A stretch of DNA of 64,000 nt. It comes from Neisseria mucosa (GTDB taxonomy: Bacteria; Pseudomonadota; Gammaproteobacteria; Burkholderiales; Neisseriaceae). The translations under genes were made by a program, and so were the position numbers. The stretch's first letter is position 1, and each line of letters starts with the position of its first letter. Below the pieces are notes generated by a model. The model was given only the letters and a program-made list of their open reading frames with translations, did no database searches and was not told where the DNA came from. Below, piece after piece: positions 42,534 to 51,634 of the stretch. The stretch spans positions 1-64,000 of the forward strand of contig NZ_POWX01000005.1 of the NCBI RefSeq assembly GCF_003044445.1. Direction: 5' to 3'.

Positions 42534-42918
42534 GGGATGGGTCTAAGATACAGTACAGCCTTGAATTATAACTGTATATATATTTTTTGTATCTTGAGTA
42601 TCAATTAATATCACGGCATTATTTTGATATTTCGGTAGATCATCTCATTTAACTCTAAGAATATCATGAAGATATTTTCTATGATTATTTTGGCGTACCT
42701 TAAACGTTTTACTATAATTTAATTTCAGCAGCATGAATCCCAACAGTCCAGCCATCTTAAATCCGTAATTAAGTCTTCCCCTTAAAAGACAATCGAATTT
42801 TGTATCGTGCCTGAATGAAAATTTGTATAAAATGCTATTGGCAATATTGAAAAAGAAATTATTAAAATAAATTTTGTTTGTCAAAACCCTTTTATTAACC
42901 TACTACAATAAAATCATT
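42534..42918. other. AT-rich region upstream of rmlB with possible gene remnant
   Basis: About 385 very AT-rich bases. On the minus strand an open frame of 79 codons (42645-42884, ATG at 42884) has an ordinary amino acid make-up (FKMAGLLGFMLLKLNYSKTF) and could be the 3' remnant of a glycan-related gene next to rmlB. It has no recognised domain, so I do not call it a gene. Confidence 0.35.
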
Positions 42919-43520
42919 ATGAAACACACACCTATACCTTATGAACGTCAGGAAATCATCCGGCGTGAACGTGAGTTGGCTAAATATGCCAATACTATGG
43001 ATAGTTTGTTTTGCATTCCTTTTACCAAGCAGGGCATCGGCGTTGATGCCATATTGTCGCTGATTCCTTTTGTCGGGGATATTGCCGGGCTTTTTTGACG
43101 ATGAAGGCTTTTCGTATGGGGCGGGAGTTGGGCGTGCCGGAACATAAAATGCGTCCTGCCGTATATCTTGCTTTTGCCGATATGGTGCTTGGCATGATTC
43201 CTGTTGTCGGTACGCTTATTGATATTTTCTTGCAACCGAGCCGCCGTACTTTGAAGGTCATCAATGAACATGTGCGCAGCGAGTATGGCATCGACTATGA
43301 CTTGCATTTGGAGCGTCCGTTTATGCACGCGGCTTTGGAGAAGAAGCAACAAAAATCAGACTTTTGGCGCAAACCTGTTGCTGCTTGGTTGTATCTGCAT
43401 CTGCCTGATTTTTTCGGTTTGATTGTGCTGGTGTTGATGGGTTGGATAACGGTTGCCGTAAGTAAATGGGCATGGAGCGGTATGGCTTATCTGTTCCACG
43501 CTGTTGCCGGTTGGTTTTGA
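42919..43520 (+). pseudogene. DUF4112-family membrane protein, split by a frameshift at a T6 tract
   Basis: Two adjacent frames make one DUF4112-like protein. The first (42919-43098) carries TMDSLFCIPFTKQGIGVDAILSLIPFVGDIAGLF and then meets TGA. The second (43095-43520) continues LTMKAFRMGRELGVPEHKM, FADMVLGMIPVVGTLIDIFLQPSRRT and two C-terminal hydrophobic helices. Joining needs one extra T, or a -1 slip, at the tract CTTTTTTGA (43091-43096). The product would be about 200 residues. It could be a decayed gene, a phase-variable tract, a programmed frameshift or a sequencing error. Confidence 0.75.
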
Positions 43521-43544
43521 ATGCTTGTGATTTGAATGGAGATA

Positions 43545-43692
43545 TATAGCAGGTTAAGTTTAAATCAAGATTGCGTTGCAATGTCCCAGTATAGAGAGAA
43601 TGGCTCTCTAAGTATGAGCGTACCAAGTAGACTGGTTTCGTACTGCCTATACTATCCGCGATTTTGCCCTAATTTAAACTTAACCTGCTATA
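43545..43692. mobile_element. Divergent Correia-like MITE, 148 bp
   Basis: The terminal repeats TATAGCAGGTTAAGTTTAAA and TTTAAACTTAACCTGCTATA differ from the Correia ends (TATAGTGGATTAA) at several bases but on both sides alike. The inside aligns with the long Correia form: GAGAGAAT..CTCTCTAAG, ACCAAGT, GGTTTCGTACT. It lies between the DUF4112 gene and pilR. Confidence 0.75.
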
Positions 43693-43751
43693 TCTAAAAC
43701 ATACGTTTAGGTCTTGCTTCCTAAACATGCAGCCAACGGCAAAGCACCGAC

Positions 43752-45356
43752 TTAATTGATATCCAAACGTTCCATACGGTAGCGCATGGAGCGGAAGCTG
43801 ATACCCAAAAGCTTGGCTGCCTGAGTGCGGTTGTAACGGGTTTGCTGCAACGCTTGTTCGATAATGCCGCGCTCGATTTGGTCAAGGTAGTCTTGAATCT
43901 GCATGGTGCGCGGGTCAAACGGCGGAAGCGGCTGATGATCCAAAGTTTCGCCTTTTTGTGTTTCGGAATCGGCGATGTCGTCGAGATCGAGGTTTGGATG
44001 GTCGTTTCTCGGCGTCGGCGTATTTTGGATTTGTAGGTCATCCAGTTGGATGACTTGTCCGACAGTCAGGGCGACGGCGCGTTCGAGGATGTTTTCAAGT
44101 TCGCGGAAGTTGCCGGGATAGCTGTAATGCAGCAGGGCTTCTTGCGCTTTGGGGCTGAGTTTGTAGGTTTGCGTACCGTGGCGGTGTTTGTAGAGCAGGT
44201 ACAGAATCAGCGCGCCCAAGTCTTCACGCATTTCGCGCAGGGGCGGCATGTGCAGGGTAACGACGTTGAGGCGGTAATATAAGTCTTGGCGGAACGCGCC
44301 GCTGTCAACGAGGGCTTCGAGGTTTTTATGGGTGGCGCAGATGATACGGACATCGACGAAAGTTTCGCGGGCATCACCGATGCGGCGCACGGCTTTTTCT
44401 TGGATTGCGCGCAGGAGTTTGACTTGCATGGCAAGCGGCAAGTCGGCAACTTCGTCGAGGAACAATGTGCCGCCGTCGGCGTGTTGGAAGAAGCCGAGAC
44501 GGTCTTGGTCGGCGCCGGTAAAGCTGCCTTTTTTGTAGCCGAAGAATTCGCTTTCCATCAGGTTTTCAGGAATCGCGCCGCAGTTGACCGCGATAAAGGG
44601 CTTGTCGGCGCGATCGGACAATTCGTGGATGGTACGCGCAGCCTGTTCTTTACCGGTACCCGATTCGCCGGAAATATAAACGGGCACGCCGCTGCGGGCG
44701 AGGCGGCGGATCAGATGGCGGACTTCGACCATTTGGGGCGAACTGCCGAGCAGCCGCGGCATATCTTCTTCGCCACCCAATTCGGGCACGTCTTCGTTCG
44801 CACGCATGGCGATTTCGCCGGTGGCAAAGCGTTCTTTCATGGAACGCAGACCTTCAGGAACGGTAACGGAGCCGCTCAAATCGCGCTTGGGCGGTTTGGG
44901 GGGCGTTTTCGGTTTGTTGAATGCGGCGGCGACGGGCGCAGATGGTTTTTCTATCGGCGGCTGGGCAATCTCGTCCGTGCTATTGGAAACGGAAACGGCG
45001 GATTTAACCAGCGAGCGCAGTTGTGAAAGGGTAATCGGTTTTTGCAGGTAGTCGAACGCGCCCGCATTAAGGGCTTCGACCGCCTGGTCGGCATTACCGA
45101 AAGCAGTAATGACGGCGACGGGCGTGTCGAGCATGAGTTCGTCTATGTATTGGACGACTTCGAGACCGGAGCCGTCGGGCATCCGCATATCGGTCAAGAC
45201 GAGGGAATAGTCGTTGTTGTCGAGCTTGTCTTTGGCATCTTCTACGCCGACGGCGGTCTGCACGCGCAGCCCCATCTTCATCAGTGTCATTTCCATCAAG
45301 TCGCGGATGTCTGCCTCGTCATCGACGACCAATACTGGGTCTTGCAGCTTACTCAT
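43752..45356 (-). CDS. pilR: Sigma-54-dependent response regulator PilR
   Basis: An NtrC-family activator of type IV pilus genes. The receiver domain (residues 1-120) has the phospho-acceptor Asp in LVLTDMRMPDGSGLEV. The AAA+ domain has Walker A GESGTGKEQAART, the sigma-54 contact loop GSFTGA (a PilR-typical form of GAFTGA), Walker B GGTLFLDEVADLP and the Arg finger region. The C-terminal Fis-type helix-turn-helix is NRTQAAKLLGISFRSMRYRM. It overlaps pilS by eight bases, so translation is coupled. All three domains are intact, as in commensals that retain sigma-54 control. Confidence 0.93.
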   Translation of the reverse strand: MSKLQDPVLVVDDEADIRDLMEMTLMKMGLRVQTAVGVEDAKDKLDNNDYSLVLTDMRMPDGSGLEVVQYIDELMLDTPVAVITAFGNADQAVEALNAGAFDYLQKPITLSQLRSLVKSAVSVSNSTDEIAQPPIEKPSAPVAAAFNKPKTPPKPPKRDLSGSVTVPEGLRSMKERFATGEIAMRANEDVPELGGEEDMPRLLGSSPQMVEVRHLIRRLARSGVPVYISGESGTGKEQAARTIHELSDRADKPFIAVNCGAIPENLMESEFFGYKKGSFTGADQDRLGFFQHADGGTLFLDEVADLPLAMQVKLLRAIQEKAVRRIGDARETFVDVRIICATHKNLEALVDSGAFRQDLYYRLNVVTLHMPPLREMREDLGALILYLLYKHRHGTQTYKLSPKAQEALLHYSYPGNFRELENILERAVALTVGQVIQLDDLQIQNTPTPRNDHPNLDLDDIADSETQKGETLDHQPLPPFDPRTMQIQDYLDQIERGIIEQALQQTRYNRTQAAKLLGISFRSMRYRMERLDIN

Positions 45357-46938
45357 TGTGTTCTCTCGGTAAAATCAGTTCGAATCCGTTCATTTCGGGG
45401 TGGTAATGGAGTTGACCCATATTGGCGTGCGCCAGTTCGCGGGCAACGTACAATCCCAATCCCGTACCTTGTTTTTCAGTGGTGTAGAACGGTTCGAAGA
45501 GATGGTTGCGGACTTCAGGCGAAATGCCTTTGCCGTTATCGGCAACGACGATGGAAATGTGCATCCTGCCGCTGGGGCGGATCAGGACGGTAATCGCATT
45601 CTCGTCCTGACGGCTGTGCCGCCAAGCGTTATTGCAGAGGTTCCACATGATTTGCTGGATGTGCATCACATCAGCGAGGACGGTAAGGTTGTTGCCGTCC
45701 ATGTTCATACGCAGGCAGCCGATGGCTTCGGAATTGTTGAGCGTGAACTCTTGTTTGAAGTCGAGCCAGAATTTCATCAAGTTGATCGGCTCGCGGCTGA
45801 TGTTGTCGCGTTTGTTGAGCAGGGAGATGTCTTCCAACATTTTGTCGATGCGCTGGATGTTGCTGTCGATGATGTCGCAAAGCTTGGCTTTAACGGGATC
45901 GGGTTCGGCATCGTCATCACTTTCTTGCAGCAAGTCGCTGGCGTGACGGATGGCGGACATCGGATTGCGGATTTCGTGGGCGAGGTTGGCGGTAAGCTGT
46001 CCGAGCGAGGTGAGCTTGGTGGACATGGCTTCTGCCGCCACTTCGCGCAACGAACGGACATACAGCATCAGCAGTTCCGTCTGTTCCTGAATCAGAGGGA
46101 CGGCACGGACGTGCATGGCGTGTTGGAAGATGTGGATATCAGTTTCAAACGGTTTGTCGGGATGATATTGCCAGCGTGTCACCAATTCGCCGAACACGAC
46201 TTCTTGCTGGTCAACCACCAAGCCGGGGAAATAGGTTTTTGCCTGTTTGTTGAATAGCCAAACGCGCTGGGTGCTGTCGATGACGATAACGGCTTCCTGC
46301 ACGCGGTTGAGAACGAGGCGGTTCAATCCGCTGATGCGGCGGTAGGCAAGCTGATGGCGGCTGGCGGATTCGGTTGCCTGCTCCAAATAACGGGCGGCGA
46401 ACGAAGTCAGCATGGCAACTAGATAACACGCGCCGCTAAGCAGGACCGTAGTAATCAGAGGCTGTGTATCCCAATCAAACGGATGTAGGCGGATGCTGCC
46501 GTCGAGCAACAGGTTGAAGAAAAACAGCATGGACGCGTAACCTGCGTACAGCATGGGGTAATGCCCGTAGCTGAGGAGACAGGACGTCGCAACGAAAGGA
46601 AGGACAAGGATGCCGAAGCCCGAATCGACTCCGCCGGCGATATACACCAGTATCATCATCATCGAAATATCGACGACTGCGCTGGCATTCGGCAGCTCCA
46701 TAGTCTGCCATTGCCAGTCCGGACGAGCGACGGACAACAAGATAAGGAAGGAGTACAGCGCTGCCCAACTGTAAAATTCGACGGGCGGGAATGACATGCC
46801 GACGTGGGCACCATTGCTGTAAACGCCGAAAGCATGCATGACCAACAGCGGCAGCACGATGGCAATGCGGGCGATATTGATTAAACCGGGTATCCGCTCA
46901 CTCAGGTTTCCCAGTTCCTGAAAGCCGGATTTACTCAT
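45349..46938 (-). CDS. pilS: Sensor histidine kinase PilS
   Basis: The membrane-bound partner of PilR. Six hydrophobic N-terminal helices (from about residue 15 to 190) are followed by a PAS-like segment (RRISGLNRLVLNRVQEAVIVIDST). The HisKA domain has the phosphorylated His in LTANLAHEIRNPMSAIRHAS, and the ATPase domain shows QIMWNLCNNAWRH, VADNGKGISP and GTGLGLYVAREL. At 529 residues it is intact. The ATG at 46938 is behind GCGGAT. In other bacteria PilS senses pilin in the inner membrane. Confidence 0.93.
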   Translation of the reverse strand: MSKSGFQELGNLSERIPGLINIARIAIVLPLLVMHAFGVYSNGAHVGMSFPPVEFYSWAALYSFLILLSVARPDWQWQTMELPNASAVVDISMMMILVYIAGGVDSGFGILVLPFVATSCLLSYGHYPMLYAGYASMLFFFNLLLDGSIRLHPFDWDTQPLITTVLLSGACYLVAMLTSFAARYLEQATESASRHQLAYRRISGLNRLVLNRVQEAVIVIDSTQRVWLFNKQAKTYFPGLVVDQQEVVFGELVTRWQYHPDKPFETDIHIFQHAMHVRAVPLIQEQTELLMLYVRSLREVAAEAMSTKLTSLGQLTANLAHEIRNPMSAIRHASDLLQESDDDAEPDPVKAKLCDIIDSNIQRIDKMLEDISLLNKRDNISREPINLMKFWLDFKQEFTLNNSEAIGCLRMNMDGNNLTVLADVMHIQQIMWNLCNNAWRHSRQDENAITVLIRPSGRMHISIVVADNGKGISPEVRNHLFEPFYTTEKQGTGLGLYVARELAHANMGQLHYHPEMNGFELILPREHNE

Positions 46939-47102
46939 ATCCGCAACCCTTTTTGTTTATTTTTATCATTATTAGTACCTGTTTTTAAAATCGTTCTGCG
47001 ATATTTCTGCAGACGGTCGTAAATATTTTTTTAATTTTGTCAGCATAACATAAAACGACCGTGTTTTCTAGGTTTTCAATGTGTTACCGCGCCTTTTGTT
47101 GT

Positions 47103-49412
47103 TTATGCGGAGGCAGCGGACAAGGTTTTCAGACGACCTGATACGTCCAAAACCTTCCCTTTTTTGCCGCGCTTGCCGTCGATGTCGCAAATGCGCAATT
47201 TTTCCTGATGCGCCGCACCGCGCTTACCGACGGTTTCGACGATGAATTCCGCAGCCGTGGTCACGAGGACGTGTTCCAAAGACGCGCCGTCGGTCAGCGA
47301 CATCAACTGCAAACCGCGCCCTTTAGGCATGACTTTGAGTTCGCCGATGGAGAACGCCAAGAGACGGTGGTCGCTGCTTGCCAGTACGATTTTGCAGTCG
47401 GGATTGATGAGCGAGGAGGCATAGACGGCAACGGGCGACAGGACGGTTTCGCCGCTGTCTACGGTCATCACCACTTTGCCCGCTTTCACACGCCCGACCA
47501 TATCGCCCAGTTTGGCGATGAAGCCGTAGCCGCCGCTGCCTGAGAGCAGGTAGTGCTGCTCGGGCTGGCCGGTGAGCATGGCGACGGGTTTTGCGCCGTT
47601 TTGCAGCTCGATTAATGATGAAACTGGCACGCCGTCGCCACGTCCGCCGGGGATTTCGGCGGCATCAAGCGTGTAGGTTCTGCCCAATGAATCAAGGATG
47701 ACAACGGGTAAAACGGTGCGGCCTTCAAGGGTTTGTTTGAGGCGGTCGCCTTCTTTGAACGCGGTTTGGCTTAAATCGAGATTATGTCCGGCACGGCTGC
47801 GTATCCAGCCTTTTTCCGACAGAATCAGCGTAATGGGTTCGTCGGCGGTGGTTTGTGTCAACACGGCGCGTCCGGCCTCCTCCACCAGCGTCCGGCGCGC
47901 GTCGCCGAACTGCTTCATGTCCGCCTGCATCTCTTTGATAATCAGCTTGCGTTTTTCGTTTTCGTCGCCCAAAAGGATATTCAGACGACCTTGTTCTTCG
48001 CGCAATTCATTCAATTCTTTTTCAAGTTTGAAACCTTCCAAACGCGCCAACTGGCGCAGGCGGATTTCCAAAATGTCTTCGGCTTGGATTTCGGTCAGCC
48101 CGAATGCCGCCATCAGGTCGGCTTTCGGGTCATCTGATTCGCGGATGACTTTAATCACTTCGTCGATGTGCAGAAAGACTTTCAGACGACCCTCAAGGAT
48201 GTGCAGCCGTTTTTCCACTTGGTTCAAACGGAATTTCAGACGACGTGTGACGGTCACGACGCGGAAATCCAGCCATTCCTGCAAAATTGTTTTCAGGTTT
48301 TTCTGCGCGGGGCGGTTGTCCAGCCCCATCATCACCAAGTTCATGGACACATTGCCTTCCAGCGAAGTCTGTGCCATCAGCGTGTTGATGAAGGTATCCG
48401 TATCGATGCGGCTGGATTTCGGTTCAAACACAAGGCGCACGGGATGTTCGCCGTCGGACTCGTCGCGCACGCGGTCGATTAAATCCAGCATCAGCTTTTT
48501 GGTATTAAGCTGGTCTTGGTTCAGCTGCTTTTTACCCGCTTTCGGTTTCGGGTTGGTCTGCTCTTCGATTTCGGCAAGGATTTTGGCGGAATTGGCGTTC
48601 GGCGGCAGCTCGGTCACAATCACGCGCCATTGCCCGCGCGCCAGCTTCTCGATTTCGTAACGCGCACGCACGCGCACGCTGCCCTTGCCGGTTTCGTAAA
48701 TCCGGCGCAATTCGTCCGCCGGCGTGATAATTTGACCGCCGCCGGCAAAGTCGGGAGCGGGGATGTACTGCATCAGGTCGGCGGTTTCCAGTGTCGGCTT
48801 TTTCAACAGCGCAATCGCCGCCTGCGTCACTTCGTTCAAATTGTGCGACGGAATTTCGGTCGCCATGCCCACCGCGATGCCTGACGCACCGTTGAGCAAC
48901 ACCATAGGCAGGCGGGCGGGCAGGTGCAGCGGTTCGTCAAACGCGCCGTCGTAGTTCGGCACGAAATCCACCGTCCCCTGATTGATTTCGGACAACAGCA
49001 ATTCCGCAATCGGCGTCAGCCGTGCTTCGGTGTAACGCATCGCCGCTGCCCCGTCGCCGTCGCGCGAACCGAAGTTGCCGATGCCGTCGATTAAGGGGTA
49101 GCGCAAGGTAAAATCCTGCGCCATGCGTACCATCGCTTCATAGGCGGAACTGTCGCCGTGTGGGTGGTATTTACCCAAAATCTCACCGACCACGCGTGCC
49201 GATTTCACCGGCTTCGCCCCCGCCGCCAAACCCATATCGCGCATGGCAAACAAAATGCGCCGCTGCACGGGCTTTTGACCGTCTGAAACTTCAGGCAGCG
49301 CGCGGCCTTTGACCACGCTCATGGCGTATTCGAGATAGGCGCGTTCGGCGTACTGACCTAATAGCAGATAGTCTTCGCCGACGGGAGAGGGGACGGAAAC
49401 GTGTTGGCTCAT
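47103..49412 (-). CDS. parC: DNA topoisomerase IV subunit A
   Basis: The cleaving subunit of topoisomerase IV, which unlinks sister chromosomes. The quinolone-determining region reads KYHPHGDSSAYEAMVRMAQDF, with the wild-type Asp, Ser, Ser and Glu (87, 88, 89 and 92 here), so no known quinolone change is seen. The catalytic Tyr is in AAMRYTEARLTPI. The C-terminal domain shows beta-pinwheel repeats such as LSEKGWIRSRAGH and the basic GKRGKKGKVLDVSG near the end. At 769 residues it is of normal size. It stands alone. Confidence 0.96.
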   Translation of the reverse strand: MSQHVSVPSPVGEDYLLLGQYAERAYLEYAMSVVKGRALPEVSDGQKPVQRRILFAMRDMGLAAGAKPVKSARVVGEILGKYHPHGDSSAYEAMVRMAQDFTLRYPLIDGIGNFGSRDGDGAAAMRYTEARLTPIAELLLSEINQGTVDFVPNYDGAFDEPLHLPARLPMVLLNGASGIAVGMATEIPSHNLNEVTQAAIALLKKPTLETADLMQYIPAPDFAGGGQIITPADELRRIYETGKGSVRVRARYEIEKLARGQWRVIVTELPPNANSAKILAEIEEQTNPKPKAGKKQLNQDQLNTKKLMLDLIDRVRDESDGEHPVRLVFEPKSSRIDTDTFINTLMAQTSLEGNVSMNLVMMGLDNRPAQKNLKTILQEWLDFRVVTVTRRLKFRLNQVEKRLHILEGRLKVFLHIDEVIKVIRESDDPKADLMAAFGLTEIQAEDILEIRLRQLARLEGFKLEKELNELREEQGRLNILLGDENEKRKLIIKEMQADMKQFGDARRTLVEEAGRAVLTQTTADEPITLILSEKGWIRSRAGHNLDLSQTAFKEGDRLKQTLEGRTVLPVVILDSLGRTYTLDAAEIPGGRGDGVPVSSLIELQNGAKPVAMLTGQPEQHYLLSGSGGYGFIAKLGDMVGRVKAGKVVMTVDSGETVLSPVAVYASSLINPDCKIVLASSDHRLLAFSIGELKVMPKGRGLQLMSLTDGASLEHVLVTTAAEFIVETVGKRGAAHQEKLRICDIDGKRGKKGKVLDVSGRLKTLSAASA

Positions 49413-49533
49413 AAGGAAGCTGGAAATAAAGGTAAAGGGCGATATTGTAAAATAAAAATGGGGTTTCTGTTAGAGAAGGACAGTTCGTACTGAGTTTTGA
49501 TTGGGTATCGGCGGGAAGTTTATAGAATTTTAG

Positions 49534-49575
49534 ACATTAAGGGTCGTCTGAAAATTTTCAGACGACCCTTAATGT
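49534..49575. repeat. Perfect 42-bp palindrome built on two DUS
   Basis: ACATTAAGGGTCGTCTGAAAA is followed at once by its exact reverse complement, with no loop. It lies in the spacer between parC and the secreted-protein gene. The rest of this 358-base spacer (49413-49770) holds one more DUS near 49688 and no gene that I can support. Confidence 0.85.
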
Positions 49576-49770
49576 ACAGTAGTAGTCAGTATTTCAGTAC
49601 GGGTCAAACCGGTTTGTTAGCTTCGTGTCCGTATGTTTGGATGTAAATGCTTTGTTGGATTGGAGAAAGTATTTTCAGATGACATAGAAGGTCGTCTGAA
49701 AAGCTTTGGTTTGTTGTAAAAAGTAGGTGTCGGTATTCTATAAACCTGCATAGTTTCGAACATGCAACAG

Positions 49771-50049
49771 TTATTCGTACACAATGCCTGCAATTATCTC
49801 ATGTTCGTTTAGTCCGCCGTATTGTTGTTCCCAATCGTGTGAGGCTTCGAGTGTATCGCATTCTTGGGCAACGGATAATTGGATACCGTCCATTTTGTCG
49901 GAGGCCATTCCGCTAAGGCGGTCGCACATCTCGGCAGAGAGATTTTGTTCGGAAGATTGATGGGCTTCTGAATAACTGAAAGGAAATGCCAAAAATCCTA
50001 AAACGAAGGCAGCAACGGCGAGCCATGCATTTTTACGGTAACGGTTCAT
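49771..50049 (-). CDS. Small secreted protein of unknown function
   Basis: A 92-residue protein with a signal peptide (WLAVAAFVLGFLAFPFSYSEA) and an acidic mature part holding two Cys residues (AEMCDRLSGM and AQECDTLEA) that could form one disulfide. I know no family. ATG 50049 follows a strong GGAGG six bases upstream; the frame extends four codons to a TTG. It is divergent from the S24-type repressor gene, and the shared upstream region has repeated motifs, so the repressor may control it. Confidence 0.7.
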   Translation of the reverse strand: MNRYRKNAWLAVAAFVLGFLAFPFSYSEAHQSSEQNLSAEMCDRLSGMASDKMDGIQLSVAQECDTLEASHDWEQQYGGLNEHEIIAGIVYE

Positions 50050-50070
50050 TATATCCTCCAATCAAATAAA

Positions 50071-50087
50071 ACTAAGATTTTTCTTAC
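50071..50087. promoter_or_regulatory. Direct-repeat motif, copy 1, near the secreted-protein gene
   Basis: ACTAAGATTTTTCTTAC, 16 of 17 bases identical to a copy at 50252-50268. It lies just upstream of the minus-strand gene start. A binding site for the adjacent repressor is inferred only. Confidence 0.4.
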
Positions 50088-50251
50088 TTGCTTGTGTCAA
50101 ACAGTCTTTGCTTCATGAAAATCTGATTACAATCATCGTAATGCGAGCCATGTTTTTACCTGATTATGGCTGAAGAAGGTTTGGTTTGTTTGAAGCGTTG
50201 GAAGAATCATACTAAGCAAAAACAAAAAATGCAATACTTTTTCTTAATTCA

Positions 50252-50268
50252 ACTAATATTTTTCTTAC
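50252..50268. promoter_or_regulatory. Direct-repeat motif, copy 2, upstream of the S24 repressor
   Basis: ACTAATATTTTTCTTAC, with a further TTTTTCTTA at 50238-50246. It lies about 75 bases before the repressor start codon and may be an autoregulatory site. Confidence 0.4.
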
Positions 50269-50342
50269 ATTTTTAATAAAACTAAGGTAAAATAAACTCA
50301 AGTGCTTCATTGTAGGAGGCGCATTTCAGCTTGAGGATTGAT

Positions 50343-51035
50343 ATGGATACATTTAAAGACAGATTGGTGTTTTTGTGGAAAGACGAGGCGCGTCAAGCCA
50401 AAATTGCCGCAGACATTGATATGACTATTGCGGGATTTAGTAGGATTTGGAACGAAGGTGGATTGCCGAAATCGGAAACTCTAAAAAAAATCAAACAACT
50501 GAAAGGTTGCAGTATTGACTGGCTGTTGACTGGGGAGGGGAGTCCGTTCCCTAATGCGCAAGTTCCGTCTTCTACTGCAGTTGCTTATGATACATTGGGC
50601 AATCCGGTTGATATCGACGAGTTTGTCTTCGTTCCTCGTTATGATATTCAGGCTGCCGCCGGACATGGGCGGTTAGTAGGTGATGAAAAACCTGTTTTTA
50701 CCATGGCATTCCGTCGGTATTGGGTAGAAAATTATGTTACCCGTGATACTAAAAACCTTTCCGTTATTTCTGTAAAGGGGGATTCTATGGAAGGGGTTTT
50801 GAATGATGGAGATACTATTTTAATCAATCATGCTGAGACTGCGCCGAAGGATGGACTGTACGTTTTGAGACTTAATGAGAATTTGTTGGTAAAACGATTA
50901 CAGCTGGTGCCCGGCGGGGTGGTGAATGTGATTTCCGCCAATGAGGCTTATCCGACTTTTGAAATTGATTTGAATAATTTGACGGACGATGTTGCCATTA
51001 TCGGACGTGTCGAGTGGTTCGGACGAAATATTTGA
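50343..51035 (+). CDS. S24-family (CI/LexA-like) transcriptional repressor
   Basis: A 230-residue regulator with a Cro/CI-type N-terminal helix-turn-helix (QAKIAADIDMTIAGFSRIWNEG, then LPKSETLKKIKQLKGCSIDWLLTGEG) and a C-terminal S24 peptidase domain. The catalytic Ser is in VKGDSMEG, and the Lys is in LLVKRLQLVPGG. Proteins of this type repress phage or stress genes until RecA-driven or other cleavage. No phage genes surround it, so it is a chromosomal or relic regulator. ATG 50343 has GAGGA upstream; the frame extends to a TTG at 50331. Confidence 0.85.
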   Translation: MDTFKDRLVFLWKDEARQAKIAADIDMTIAGFSRIWNEGGLPKSETLKKIKQLKGCSIDWLLTGEGSPFPNAQVPSSTAVAYDTLGNPVDIDEFVFVPRYDIQAAAGHGRLVGDEKPVFTMAFRRYWVENYVTRDTKNLSVISVKGDSMEGVLNDGDTILINHAETAPKDGLYVLRLNENLLVKRLQLVPGGVVNVISANEAYPTFEIDLNNLTDDVAIIGRVEWFGRNI

Positions 51036-51244
51036 ATAGTTTTAGTCCTTGTATTTTCAGACGACTTGTTAAGTAGTAGCCTATGGTGTTTTTCTCTATT
51101 GATAAATATAGAAGTGGACTCCATCTCTCGTGGAGAAGTCCGTGAAACTGCAACTCTTGATGCCGGTCAATCTGAGAGCAGACTTGCTTTAGGTTAAGGT
51201 TTGCAGGACAATATCGAAAATATTCATATAAAAGGAAACACATC

Positions 51245-51583
51245 ATGTCAGACGAAAGTCCAATTATTTTCACTGATAGCTGCTGTACCAAGGTTGCCGA
51301 TTTGATTGCAGAAGAAAACAATCCCGATTTGAAACTGCGCGTGTTTGTTAATGGCGGAGGTTGTTCGGGATTTCAGTATGGTTTTACTTTTGACGAAATC
51401 AAAAATGATGACGATTTTGAAATTCAAAAAAACGGCCTGACTTTCTTAGTAGATCCGATGAGCTACCAATATTTGGTTGGTGCGGAAATTGATTACACCG
51501 AAAGTTTGCAAGGATCGCAATTTGTTATTCGTAATCCGAATGCGGAAACGACTTGCGGTTGCGGATCATCCTTCTCAGTTTGA
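51245..51583 (+). CDS. erpA: Iron-sulfur cluster insertion protein ErpA
   Basis: An A-type carrier (HesB/IscA family) that delivers iron-sulfur clusters to target proteins. The three conserved Cys residues are in GGGCSGFQYGF and near the C-terminus in TTCGCGSSFSV. The 112-residue size and wording are those of neisserial ErpA. ATG 51245 has AAAGGAAAC upstream. It is not in an isc operon here and is followed by its own terminator. Confidence 0.93.
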   Translation: MSDESPIIFTDSCCTKVADLIAEENNPDLKLRVFVNGGGCSGFQYGFTFDEIKNDDDFEIQKNGLTFLVDPMSYQYLVGAEIDYTESLQGSQFVIRNPNAETTCGCGSSFSV

Positions 51584-51596
51584 GTAGCATAGAGAT

Positions 51597-51634
51597 AAAA
51601 AAAGGCCGTTTGTTTATACAAACGGCCTTTCGTT
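51597..51634 (+). terminator. erpA terminator
   Basis: AAAAGGCCGTTTGT pairs with ACAAACGGCCTTT over a short loop and ends in T-rich sequence. The following 290 bases to the next gene are AT-rich with no supported feature apart from that gene's start region. Confidence 0.85.

Noticed and set aside
42645..42884. 79-codon minus-strand frame beside rmlB
   Set aside because: Looks coding in composition but has no recognisable domain; might be a gene remnant and is only noted in the spacer entry.
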